Notes: generated from the letters alone by a model not told the origin. A DNA stretch of 64,000 nt from SAR202 cluster bacterium (GCA_009392275.1 VFGV01000020.1:34563-98562), one strand, 5' to 3'; counted from the first letter of the stretch, positions 18,365 to 26,463 are shown. Numbers and translations are program-made.

Positions 18365-19282
18365 TTATAAACTGGATTGCTGGTCTGGATGACTGGGATC
18401 GAACCAGCGACCTCCTGGTTTTAGTCCTAGGTTTAGAGCTTTATATATTCTCAATACTGCCCCAAAAGTTACATTCTGCTTGCCTTGCTCTAAAGCACTT
18501 ATATATGTCCGATCAAGTTCAGAAGCATTCGCAAGATCTTGCTGTGTCATCTGTTTCTCTAACCTTGCAGCCCTGATTCTAGATCCAAGGGCAGCTAAAT
18601 GTTCCTCCAAAGTGAATCCCCCATCGGTAATTCCGACCAAACTTCTAGCCTGCGTTACGCCTTCGAAAATATTTAATGCCACTGCGTCACAGTTAAGGGA
18701 ATTTAGTTCAACCTCCCCACTAGTCAAAGCTAGGCCACCGATCAATATTTTAGGACTGGGGCTTATCGATTTCAAAGCACGTATTATAGATTTAGCATTG
18801 TTTATATAAGTTGGTATTGTGACAGAAATACCCACCATATCCACAGATCTGTTCTTAACAAACTCAACAAGATCTTTCCCTGGGGTAGGGCCTCCCATAA
18901 AATCAACTTCCCATCCATCAATAATCAAAAAATCACTTAGCATCCTGGATCCCACCATATGAGTATCTCCCTCAACAGGTACAACAACTGCCCTAAATCC
19001 ATTAGATTTACGCATCGTACTGGCCTGTGCTCTCAACTCGCTCATTATTTCTAGAGTAATTACCGTGCCCAGGTGTTCGACTCCGATATTAATTTCTCCA
19101 TCATGCCACATTTGCCCTATAACAGATTGGGAATAAGCTAATAGGTCAACATAAACAGCCTGAATTTCAAGTCCTCTATTCTGAGCATCGGACACAGCTC
19201 GCCTGGCCTTATCTGCATCTCCACCTAGTAATGCAGCAACATACCGATTTCTCAAAATTTCCAAATCTTGACTTGTACCCAT
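18365..19282 (-). CDS. CarH-like B12-binding photoreceptor core fused to C-terminal XRE helix-turn-helix
   Basis: A 305-residue regulator. Residues 1-90 form the helical cap of methionine-synthase-type B12 modules. Residues 95-215 form the B12 Rossmann domain with D106-T-H108-M-V-G111 (DxHxxG, so H108 is the lower cobalt ligand) and later SVTIP and IGGLAL. Residues 230-285 form an XRE/Cro-type HTH (MTQQDLANASELDRTYISALE). The cap carries W59-H60 and E69-H70, the same Trp-His and Glu-His pair (W-x9-EH) that holds adenosylcobalamin and drives photolysis in CarH/LitR. Known CarH proteins have an N-terminal MerR HTH; here the HTH is XRE and C-terminal. Photolyase and DICT genes lie divergently. 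GGGAG precedes the ATG by seven bases. The light-sensing role is inferred. Confidence 0.9.
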   Translation of the reverse strand: MGTSQDLEILRNRYVAALLGGDADKARRAVSDAQNRGLEIQAVYVDLLAYSQSVIGQMWHDGEINIGVEHLGTVITLEIMSELRAQASTMRKSNGFRAVVVPVEGDTHMVGSRMLSDFLIIDGWEVDFMGGPTPGKDLVEFVKNRSVDMVGISVTIPTYINNAKSIIRALKSISPSPKILIGGLALTSGEVELNSLNCDAVALNIFEGVTQARSLVGITDGGFTLEEHLAALGSRIRAARLEKQMTQQDLANASELDRTYISALEQGKQNVTFGAVLRIYKALNLGLKPGGRWFDPSHPDQQSSL

Positions 19283-19324
19283 AAAAGGACTCCCGTTATA
19301 AATTATCTATTTTGTAGAATATAG

Positions 19325-19353
19325 TTGACATCTCTTTGTTGTCATGTTACATT
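19325..19353 (+). promoter_or_regulatory. Candidate promoter/operator in the B12-regulator/zinc-ribbon intergenic region
   Basis: TTGACA (19325-19330) and TACATT (19348-19353) are spaced by 17 bases, facing the photolyase side. The -35 box is half of an inverted repeat, TGACA (19326-19330) with TGTCA (19340-19344), nine bases apart. It sits 44 bases from the start of the B12/XRE gene, where an autoregulatory site would be expected. Confidence 0.4.
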
Positions 19354-19430
19354 TATACCATATTAATGTAGATTATATGAGACATTGATATTCATACGAG
19401 CTATAAATAAGCTACACATAAGCATATCAG

Positions 19431-19458
19431 ATGTCAAATATTAACGACAAACTGACAT
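19431..19458. promoter_or_regulatory. Inverted repeat ATGTCA-N16-TGACAT before the zinc-ribbon gene
   Basis: ATGTCA at 19431-19436 and TGACAT at 19453-19458 form a perfect inverted repeat directly abutting the GGAG ribosome site (19459-19462) of the zinc-ribbon gene. It shares the TGACA/TGTCA half-site with the repeat at 19326-19344. It could be an operator or an RNA hairpin that masks the ribosome site. Confidence 0.35.
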
Positions 19459-19470
19459 GGAGTAAACGAA

Positions 19471-19659
19471 ATGATTTTGTTAAAGGGCTGCGGTAGGTGT
19501 GACGGTGACATTGTGATGAGGGGTGATATACATGGCAAATACCTGCAATGCTTGATGTGCAGCCGAGTAAAATATATAGAGACTACGCCAGAGATTAGTG
19601 CTCGTCGTAGCCACACTCGCCGTAGGTTATTTAAACCAACCGACTTTGTTGCGATATAG
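19471..19659 (+). CDS. Small zinc-ribbon protein
   Basis: A 62-residue protein with four cysteines as CxxC...CxxC (C7, C10, C27, C30) in a pattern typical of one-domain zinc ribbons (GCGRCDGD and YLQCLMC), followed by a basic, Arg-rich tail that could bind nucleic acid. GGAG lies eight bases before the ATG. It is divergent from the B12/XRE regulator and is the first gene on the photolyase side of the shared intergenic region. This placement suggests it belongs to the same regulon. Its molecular role is not known to me. Confidence 0.7.
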   Translation: MILLKGCGRCDGDIVMRGDIHGKYLQCLMCSRVKYIETTPEISARRSHTRRRLFKPTDFVAI

Positions 19660-19665
19660 CAATCA

Positions 19666-19722
19666 AACTTGTTAACAGATCTTCATGGGATGACGAAAAT
19701 TTAACTAACAGTTAAACAAGTT
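19666..19722. repeat. Inverted repeats between zinc-ribbon and DICT genes
   Basis: AACTTGTTAAC (19666-19676) is answered by GTTAAACAAGTT (19711-19722), one base of indel apart, and the right arm overlaps a second perfect repeat, TTAACT-AAC-AGTTAA (19701-19715). These may be an operator or a hairpin. The remainder of the 191-bp gap shows nothing firm. Confidence 0.3.
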
Positions 19723-19850
19723 GTAATCATCAGATAACAGTAATCATGTTGGTTTATGTTGTACTGGATAGGTGGACTCTCTCACATACGTCGTTTGCCT
19801 GTCTAAACATCTAAGACAATCATCAAATTTTAAATAAAGTAGAGAGTATT

Positions 19851-20972
19851 ATGCATTGGGCAATAGAAAAAGAAGATAGAACAGATAGTGATCCAACAGG
19901 AGTTGACGGCTTCGTGAAGCGCATGGAGAGTGAGCTTCGAGGAGACGGACCTCCTATGGAGGGTTTCCACTTCCTTAATACTCCTATGGACATGTTAACG
20001 TTCACACGAGAAATCGAGGACGAAATTCGGTCTAGGGAGCAGGGAGCTGATCTATACGTTGGATTTCAAACAGCTGAAAAGATGATCATTGAGGGCAAGC
20101 GGTACCAAAAAATCGATCAGGCTGGGGCTAAGGTAGTCGCTTTTGGACAGGGGGTACCGCCCGAAACGGTTATCCCTTCCGACATGCAATGGGTAACTCT
20201 TGAACGGAGTACAACCGCGCTAGCGAATCAGTGGTACTTAATTTCCACCAGACCTACACCGATTGGATTTGTAGCATGGGAAACCTCGGCTGAAGACCGG
20301 TTCGCCAAAGGAGGACTGTCCGAACCAGGCAAAATGTTCAAAGGATTTGCTACCAATGACACACGAGTCATAAATGCAATTGTTAGCCACCTGGAAGACT
20401 TGAACCAACAAAATCTGTCATTAGAAAGTGCTCGAACTGCTCTGAAAACGCAATTGAAAACTCCGATAAAAAAGATCATGACGCTAACGGAAAGATCAGA
20501 ATCAGTTCTTATGAAACTTTTAAGAAGCCAGGCAGCACAACTTGCTAATTCTAATGCAGCGGAATTGATTTTATTTGAATTAACTGCTGCATCATACTTG
20601 GCAAGCCCGTACCCAGAAGAGGATCGAAGCAAGTGGATCCGAATACTAAATGAACGTGACTTAATGCTGTTCGGTCGGTCGCCGATCGCAAAACAGCTAA
20701 ATCAACTCGAAACCAGTGGAATTTCAGCTGGAGCAATCCTCCCGACAACTCATGGATTTAGACATCTTGCCGAATGGGCTGAAAAAGAGAATATTGACGT
20801 GATTATCATACCTTTTTCATTAGTAGATCCAGGATTACTGGAAAGATTGCGTGGATATAGTCTTAGGCAGTTGCTTGAAAACACATCAAAGCAAGTAGTG
20901 GTAGTAGATGAAGATGGCACGATGTGGCATGCAAATCCCGGATCACTTCCTGCTGGCGACCAAGTTGCTTAA
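19851..20972 (+). CDS. DICT sensory-domain protein
   Basis: A 373-residue soluble protein. Residues about 45-165 match the DICT domain, recognisable from YVGFQTAEKM, the KRYQKIDQAGAKVVAFG strand-turn and the later IPSDMQWVTLE and WYLISTRPTPIGFVAWE. DICT domains accompany diguanylate cyclases and response regulators and are often linked to light signalling; the ligand is not established. Residues 180-240 are a helical linker. The last 110 residues look like an alpha/beta fold (LFELTAASYLASPYP, VDVIIIPFSLVDPGLL) that I cannot name. No HTH or catalytic domain is present. It heads a tight same-strand run with photolyase 32 bases downstream. Confidence 0.7.
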   Translation: MHWAIEKEDRTDSDPTGVDGFVKRMESELRGDGPPMEGFHFLNTPMDMLTFTREIEDEIRSREQGADLYVGFQTAEKMIIEGKRYQKIDQAGAKVVAFGQGVPPETVIPSDMQWVTLERSTTALANQWYLISTRPTPIGFVAWETSAEDRFAKGGLSEPGKMFKGFATNDTRVINAIVSHLEDLNQQNLSLESARTALKTQLKTPIKKIMTLTERSESVLMKLLRSQAAQLANSNAAELILFELTAASYLASPYPEEDRSKWIRILNERDLMLFGRSPIAKQLNQLETSGISAGAILPTTHGFRHLAEWAEKENIDVIIIPFSLVDPGLLERLRGYSLRQLLENTSKQVVVVDEDGTMWHANPGSLPAGDQVA

Positions 20973-21004
20973 TTAAATTATTAGATAACTACCGGATCAA
21001 AATA

Positions 21005-22459
21005 ATGACTTATTCAACAAACCCAACAGTAGTATGGTTCAGACGAGATCTACGTTTATCAGACAACAGAGCTCTAACTGAAGCGGTAACCAAGCATGCT
21101 CCTATTCTCCCAATATACATATGGGGATATGAGGGTGATTTGACCGCATCAAACAAAACTAGATCAGTTTGGTGGCTTTTAAAGTCTCTTCGAAACCTAG
21201 ATCATGACTTAAAGTTAGTTGGCTCAAAATTAGTGATACTCAAGGGAAACCCTTTAGGTGTTATTTCTAAACTTGCGTATCAAATATCGCCTCGAGCCAT
21301 ATACTGGAACAAAGTCTACGAGCCAAACCGAATATCACTCGACAGAAAGATTTCTCTTCGTCTAGATAATCTCAATATAGAACACAGTTCGTTTGAGGGA
21401 CACCTGTTATGGAACCCGGAGGAAATAAGAAATGTTGACGGTGGCCATTACCAAACTTTTACTGCTTTCTGGAATAAAGCAAACAAATTACCTATGTTTG
21501 GAGCCAGTTCGCAAAAACCCAATGTTTTACCTATGCCCTTGTTTGATCACGACAGTATTTCTATAGATGAGCTCGAGAGAAACACGACGGCCAGCAGGAA
21601 TAAGAACTTAGTAAATTACTGGTCTCCAAGCGAAGATAGTGCAAACCAACTTTTGGGCAACTTTATCTCAACGAAACTAGAGGTATATGAAAAGACTCGA
21701 AACATACCTCACATCAGCAATTCAAAGTTATCACCATATATCCACTTCGGCCAGGTAAGCCCTTTTACGATTTGGTCAAGAACTATATCTGAGCTAGAAA
21801 ACATAGATGCTCAAAATCAATTTTTGAAACAACTTGCTTGGCGTGACTTTGCCCACTATGTGCTAATCCATAATCCCGGGGCAATCAATAACCCAATCAA
21901 ACCACAATTTCAGCGGTTTCCTTGGGTAAATGACCCCAAAGGTTTCAGCTCTTGGAAATTAGGTGAAACAGGTTACCCAATAGTTGATGCTGGTTTGAGG
22001 GAACTATCTGAAACTGGATTCATGCATAATCGGGTGAGAATGGTCGCAGCTTCATTTTTAACCAAACACCTGTTAATTCACTGGAATAAAGGAGCCAGAC
22101 ACTTTGAAGATATGTTGGTTGATGCCGATCTGGCAAACAACATTATGGGTTGGCAATGGGTTGCAGGAACTGGAACTGACTCGATGCCTTACTTCCGCAT
22201 ATTTAATCCAACACTTCAAGGAAAACGTTTTGATCCACACGGAAAGTATGTGAAACGATGGATACCAGAACTATCCAAAATTCCGCAAGTTTGGGTGCAC
22301 CAGCCTTGGCAGAGCCCTGAGAGAACGCTAAGCATGGTTGGAATTAAATTAGGTAAAACATACCCATTCCCCATTATTGATCACGATATGGCCAGAGTTA
22401 GGGCTCTTGACGCATACAAAGTAACGCAATTAACAAACAAAGTTAGTCAATTAATTTAG
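21005..22459 (+). CDS. phr: DNA photolyase/cryptochrome family protein (class I)
   Basis: A 484-residue flavoprotein. The N-terminal antenna-binding Rossmann domain begins VVWFRRDLRLSDNRAL. The C-terminal FAD domain is complete: LAWRDFAHYVL, TGYPIVDAGLREL, FMHNRVRMVAASFLTK, and the D-x-D...NN...GWQWVAGTGTD...YFRIFNP block that lines the FAD pocket. It repairs UV-made pyrimidine dimers using blue light; a cryptochrome-like sensor role cannot be excluded. The open frame extends upstream to 20924, but the ATG at 21005 matches the family N-terminus and avoids overlap with the DICT gene. Its position opposite the B12/XRE regulator fits light-induced expression. Confidence 0.95.
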   Translation: MTYSTNPTVVWFRRDLRLSDNRALTEAVTKHAPILPIYIWGYEGDLTASNKTRSVWWLLKSLRNLDHDLKLVGSKLVILKGNPLGVISKLAYQISPRAIYWNKVYEPNRISLDRKISLRLDNLNIEHSSFEGHLLWNPEEIRNVDGGHYQTFTAFWNKANKLPMFGASSQKPNVLPMPLFDHDSISIDELERNTTASRNKNLVNYWSPSEDSANQLLGNFISTKLEVYEKTRNIPHISNSKLSPYIHFGQVSPFTIWSRTISELENIDAQNQFLKQLAWRDFAHYVLIHNPGAINNPIKPQFQRFPWVNDPKGFSSWKLGETGYPIVDAGLRELSETGFMHNRVRMVAASFLTKHLLIHWNKGARHFEDMLVDADLANNIMGWQWVAGTGTDSMPYFRIFNPTLQGKRFDPHGKYVKRWIPELSKIPQVWVHQPWQSPERTLSMVGIKLGKTYPFPIIDHDMARVRALDAYKVTQLTNKVSQLI

Positions 22460-22484
22460 AAAACATTTATAAAGGAGGTCCAAA

Positions 22485-22688
22485 ATGGACAACGAAAAAA
22501 CAACTTGGATAAATATTGCAGAAGGTCTGTATGAATTTTTAAATCGCAACCAAACCACAATACAATACACATTCAAAGACATGACGGTTGCTGTTCCACA
22601 AGACACTGGCGATAATGCGCCATCTGCCAAATGGCATATTGATGGAACGATAAGGGTAAACACTTGGGAAGGCAATGCATCAGAGTAA
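22485..22688 (+). CDS. Small unrecognised protein behind photolyase
   Basis: A 67-residue soluble protein with the strongest ribosome site in this operon (AAAGGAGG, six bases before the ATG). The sequence starts with a Trp/Ile helix and ends in a beta-like segment (KWHIDGTIRVNTWEG). No domain is recognised. Its last 14 bases overlap the start of the next small gene in another frame. Either the two are coupled separate proteins, or a single protein is split by a frameshift. Confidence 0.6.
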   Translation: MDNEKTTWINIAEGLYEFLNRNQTTIQYTFKDMTVAVPQDTGDNAPSAKWHIDGTIRVNTWEGNASE

Positions 22689-23055
22689 TGTGCCTGATCA
22701 ACTGACAAAGATAGTTCTGTCTGGAATACTCGATGTACAAATTGGCAAGGCAACTGCCAAAATTCAAGCAGAGGGAGACGTTATTACAGTTGAGCTGAAT
22801 AGTTTTTTCAATTGGATTCCGTTGCTAAGATCACCGGCATTGAAAACATTATTTCAACTAAAACGATTACCTTCATTCCTTGAAAACCTTGGCATTACAA
22901 TCAACATTAATCATGGGCGAACTCCGATTGTGTCTATAGGGTCACGTGTTAATGCAGATAACCAAAACGTAAAAATAATTGGTCCAAATATAGCAATCAA
23001 TAATTCAATTTGGTGGCTCAGAACTGTATCAAATATCTTTAAAGGCCAGCTGTAA
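22675..23055 (+). CDS. Small unrecognised protein overlapping the preceding frame
   Basis: A 126-residue frame that starts inside the end of the 67-residue gene (14-base overlap, +1 relative frame) and ends two bases before the ATG of the NAD-binding protein. Predicted content is mainly beta strands (KIVLSGILDVQIGKATAKI, GDVITVELNSF) with no signal peptide and no motif I know. No independent ribosome site is visible upstream of its ATG, so translation probably depends on the preceding frame. A split gene remains possible. Confidence 0.6.
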   Translation: MHQSNVPDQLTKIVLSGILDVQIGKATAKIQAEGDVITVELNSFFNWIPLLRSPALKTLFQLKRLPSFLENLGITININHGRTPIVSIGSRVNADNQNVKIIGPNIAINNSIWWLRTVSNIFKGQL

Positions 23056-23056
23056 T

Positions 23057-24541
23057 ATGAGTAGTTCTCAACAAACTCAGACTGCAAATAAATCAAAACA
23101 AATTGTTTTGATCACCGGTGCCACTGGTTATGTTGGAGGTCGTCTGCTGAAAAGATTGGAGGGTAGAAAACTATCAATTAGATGTATTGCTCGTAATCCT
23201 GAGTACCTAATGCCTCGAATCGATTCAAATACCGAAGTAATTCCAGGAGATGTATTAGACTCACAAACTCTGGGATTAGTTATGAAAAACGTCACAACGG
23301 CTTTTTATCTAATTCACGCTATGGGTAAATCGAAAAACTTTGAGCACGACGAACTTTTGGGCGCTCGTAATTTTGGATATGCAGCGAAACAAGCAGGTGT
23401 AAAAAGAATCATATATCTTGGCGGCATAATAAATCAGGATGAACAATTGTCACCGCACCTGAGAAGTCGTAAAGCCGTTGGTGAAGCGCTTAGAGAATCG
23501 GGAGTTGAGATTATTGAGCTGAGAGCCTCCATAATAATTGGTGCAGGAAGCGCTTCATTTGACATGATAAGAGCTTTAGTTGAACGCCTCCCAATAATGC
23601 TGATGCCTAGATGGGTCTCAACACCTGCTCAACCAATTGGTATTAAAGACGTTCTAGACTACCTTGAGGAATCCATCGAGATTGACACACAAGGGCGAAC
23701 TATTTTTGAGATTGGCGGCTCTAAAGCTTTGTCATACCGAAGCATGATGGAAGAGTACGGTTTGCAACGTGGTTTGCGTCGACTGATGATTCCTGTGCCT
23801 GTACTGACTCCAAGGCTATCTAGCCTGTGGCTTGGTTTAGTTACTCCATTGTATGCCAGGGTTGGACGAACTCTGATTGATAGCATAAAACACTCAACAG
23901 TAGTTCGTGATCACGCGGCCAGATCTATATTTAAAATCACCCCTATGTCACCTGAAGACGCTATTCGCCTTGCTTTAAAACATGAGAGGGAAGAAATAGA
24001 GCAAAGTAATTGGGCTGATGCTGTGTCATCATCTGGAATTCCAATGCGTTGGGGGGGGGTCCGCCTCGGATCAAGAATAGTAGACATGCGTAAAATTAAT
24101 GTAAACGCTTCTCGAGAACAAGCTTTTCGGCCAATTAGGCTAATTGGTGGAGATTCAGGATGGTACTATGGCAACTGGCTATGGCGCCTCAGAGGATGGA
24201 TGGATCTCCTCGTCGGCGGAGTCGGTCTGCGGAGAGGAAGAAGATACCCAAACAAGATAACTACTGGAGACTACCTTGACTGGTGGAGAGTGAATCTTTA
24301 TGAGAAAGATCATCGGCTAGTTTTAGAAGCTGAAATGAAAACCCCGGGGCGTGCCTGGCTAAGCTTCGAAGTGAAACAAACAAATCAAGGGTGCCAAATT
24401 ATCCAAACTGCCGCATTTCAACCGGTTGGTTTGCTAGGTTTGGCATATTGGTATTGCCTGTACCCAATTCATTCTGTGATGTTTAGAGGAATGTTAAATG
24501 GTATCGCCAGGCAAGCACTATCACCGGTAACACGAATTTAA
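23057..24541 (+). CDS. NAD(P)-binding SDR-like protein with C-terminal DUF2867-type domain
   Basis: A 494-residue protein. Residues 15-310 form an atypical SDR/NmrA-like Rossmann domain, with ITGATGYVGGRLLKRL for the nucleotide and a YLIHAMG segment. Residues 340-490 match the DUF2867 type of SRPBCC-like tail (SGWYYGNWLWRLRGWMD, then TGDYLDWWRV). Such proteins are commonly found beside photolyase genes and are annotated as SDR oxidoreductases; the substrate is unknown. The ATG is one base after the preceding stop. A run of nine G at about 24050-24059 lies in the coding sequence and could slip, but the frame is intact here. Confidence 0.85.
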   Translation: MSSSQQTQTANKSKQIVLITGATGYVGGRLLKRLEGRKLSIRCIARNPEYLMPRIDSNTEVIPGDVLDSQTLGLVMKNVTTAFYLIHAMGKSKNFEHDELLGARNFGYAAKQAGVKRIIYLGGIINQDEQLSPHLRSRKAVGEALRESGVEIIELRASIIIGAGSASFDMIRALVERLPIMLMPRWVSTPAQPIGIKDVLDYLEESIEIDTQGRTIFEIGGSKALSYRSMMEEYGLQRGLRRLMIPVPVLTPRLSSLWLGLVTPLYARVGRTLIDSIKHSTVVRDHAARSIFKITPMSPEDAIRLALKHEREEIEQSNWADAVSSSGIPMRWGGVRLGSRIVDMRKINVNASREQAFRPIRLIGGDSGWYYGNWLWRLRGWMDLLVGGVGLRRGRRYPNKITTGDYLDWWRVNLYEKDHRLVLEAEMKTPGRAWLSFEVKQTNQGCQIIQTAAFQPVGLLGLAYWYCLYPIHSVMFRGMLNGIARQALSPVTRI

Positions 24542-24582
24542 CACTATCCGGGTACTAACCAGAACAAAAAGGATAAACTAAA

Positions 24583-25347
24583 TTGATTAATGAAAAACGT
24601 AATTACGTTGTATTTGGAGCTACTGGCACGATAGCTTCTGCGCTATCAGCAAAACTCAGAGATCAAGGTCACCAATTATTTTTGACTGGCAGGAATACCG
24701 ATAAAATAAGGACTTTATCAGACTCGTTAAAAAGCCCTGTGGCGGTATGTGATGCTACCAGCAATGAAGATGTGGCTAAAATAATGGAGCAGGCTCTTGA
24801 AGAATTGGGAACTATTCATGGAGTAGTAAACTGTGTAGGGTCTCTTCTAATTAAGCCCGCTCACCTGACAACTGAAGATGAATGGCAAAATACAATAGAT
24901 ACTAATCTGAAATCAGCCTTTCTAATCATAAGAAATGCTTCCAAATCAATGATGAGGACAGGCGGCTCCATTGTGTTGTTGTCGTCGGCAGCCGGAAGAT
25001 ATGGAATGTCAAATCATGAAGCGATCGCTGCTTCAAAAGCCGGTGTTATAGGACTTACAAAATCAGCTGCGTCTACATACGCTTCTCGTGGCATTAGAGT
25101 CAATTGCGTCGCGCCAGGATTTGTTGAAACGCAGATGACTGCGGAGATTGCGGCAAACGAAACCACTATGCAAGCCATTACCTATATGCATCCGCTAGGA
25201 AAAACAGGCACCCCAGTAAATATTGCATCTGCAATAGGATGGCTATTGGATGAGGAGCAAAACTGGATTACTGGTCAGGTTATAGGGGTAGACGGCGGCC
25301 TTTCAACTGTGCAACCAAGACTAAGAGTCAGCAGCACAGCAAAGTGA
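24583..25347 (+). CDS. Short-chain dehydrogenase lacking the catalytic Tyr
   Basis: A 254-residue SDR with the Rossmann loop FGATGTIASAL, NCVG in place of NNAG, and the catalytic Ser (S134/S135). The YxxxK motif reads I148-A-A-S-K152: the Lys is kept but the Tyr is Ile. The neighbouring SDRs in this window keep it. The protein may therefore be inactive as a dehydrogenase, use another residue, or act as a binding protein. The TTG start has AAAAGGA nine bases upstream. It lies 41 bases behind the DUF2867 gene and closes the photolyase operon. Confidence 0.85.
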   Translation: MINEKRNYVVFGATGTIASALSAKLRDQGHQLFLTGRNTDKIRTLSDSLKSPVAVCDATSNEDVAKIMEQALEELGTIHGVVNCVGSLLIKPAHLTTEDEWQNTIDTNLKSAFLIIRNASKSMMRTGGSIVLLSSAAGRYGMSNHEAIAASKAGVIGLTKSAASTYASRGIRVNCVAPGFVETQMTAEIAANETTMQAITYMHPLGKTGTPVNIASAIGWLLDEEQNWITGQVIGVDGGLSTVQPRLRVSSTAK

Positions 25348-25522
25348 ACAGAATGATCTCTCTAGTTTTTATTACCAGCCATTAAAAAAAACACCAACAC
25401 ATTCACTACTAATCTACTAAACTAGACAAGAGTTTAAACTAAAATAAATTATTCTTTAATCAGTTATATGTTAGAGGTAAAGAGTGTTTGGGCCAATATA
25501 AATAGTTTCAACTAAAGTAACT

Positions 25523-25996
25523 ATGAGTAAATCAGAATCACAATTCAAAATAAGAAAAGCCACTAATGAAGATATAGATATACTCGCGATTTTTTCGTTA
25601 GCGGTGATAAAAGAGGGCGATGGGGTTTCTATACCTTCTGAACACGTCAAACCCGGAATTGAAGCCGTCCTTAAAGATGAGAGTAAGGGCTTTTATTTGG
25701 TAGCTACTGCGGATGACAATTCCGATCCCATCGGATGCCTTATGGTAACCTTCGAATGGAGTGATGTGAACAATGGCTTTTACTGGTGGATTCAAAGCGT
25801 ATACGTTGATCCAAAATGGAGGCGCAAGGGTGTATATTCTGCTTTGCACAACCGAATAATAAAATTAGCAAAATCAACTGCAAACGTCACAAGAATAAAG
25901 CTATATGTCCATGAAACAAACATAACAGCGCAAACGACATACATGGCACAAGGCATGAAAGAAGCTCCTCACAAAATTTTTGAATTCTACCTTTAA
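25523..25996 (+). CDS. GNAT family N-acetyltransferase
   Basis: A 157-residue GCN5-type acetyltransferase. The fold landmarks are the N-terminal FKIRKATNEDI strand and turn, the central GCLMVTFEW strand, the WWIQSVYVDPKWRRKGV acetyl-CoA loop (R-R-K-G-V) and the late NITAQTTYMAQGM helix. Substrate unknown. It faces a diverged paralogue at 26002-26463, with five bases between their stops. The start ATG at 25523 gives a normal family length. Confidence 0.88.
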   Translation: MSKSESQFKIRKATNEDIDILAIFSLAVIKEGDGVSIPSEHVKPGIEAVLKDESKGFYLVATADDNSDPIGCLMVTFEWSDVNNGFYWWIQSVYVDPKWRRKGVYSALHNRIIKLAKSTANVTRIKLYVHETNITAQTTYMAQGMKEAPHKIFEFYL

Positions 25997-26001
25997 CAGA
26001 A

Positions 26002-26463
26002 TTAAATTTTAAATTCATACATAAAATTCGAAGTGTCTATCATGCCCAATCTTTTGTAAATTTTTTGCGCATTTAGATTGTCGTCATTTACATGGATCTT
26101 TATAGTACAAACATTACCTTTGTCTTTAGCCATCTTGATAGTATGTTTGTATAGGGCTTGGAATACACCTTTTCTCCTCCAATTACTATCAACAAACACC
26201 TCTTGTATCCACCAGGTGAACGCATTGTTACCTGGATCCCATTCATATGTAATCATCAGGCAGCCAATAAGGGTTGAATTATCTGATTCTGTGGCAACTA
26301 AATACATGCCTTTAGATCGATCTTTGATAGGTGCAGATACTCCAGACAACAGTTTATCTGAATGCACGGACATATCTAATGATTTCCTGAGCAACTCACA
26401 AAACTCTGCAAGTTTTTTAGCATCCTCTATGCGAGCTAATCGTATAGCAAATTTATTATCCAT
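26002..26463 (-). CDS. GNAT family N-acetyltransferase, paralogue of its convergent neighbour
   Basis: A 153-residue GCN5-type acetyltransferase with the same landmarks as the neighbour: SKGMYLVATESDN, GCLMITYEWD, WWIQEVFVDSNWRRKGV and LNAQKIYKRLGM. The two align end to end with scattered substitutions and are convergent, so they arose by an old inverted duplication. Substrate unknown. It is read away from the phytoene-desaturase gene, with a short divergent promoter region between. Confidence 0.88.
   Translation of the reverse strand: MDNKFAIRLARIEDAKKLAEFCELLRKSLDMSVHSDKLLSGVSAPIKDRSKGMYLVATESDNSTLIGCLMITYEWDPGNNAFTWWIQEVFVDSNWRRKGVFQALYKHTIKMAKDKGNVCTIKIHVNDDNLNAQKIYKRLGMIDTSNFMYEFKI

Noticed and set aside
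20924-21004. 27-residue N-terminal extension of the photolyase frame
   Set aside because: It overlaps the DICT gene, has no family similarity, and ATG 21005 matches the family N-terminus.
24050-24059. Run of nine G in the SDR/DUF2867 gene as a phase-variation switch
   Set aside because: The frame is intact and a single homopolymer in one genome is not evidence of switching. It may simply be a spot for sequencing error.
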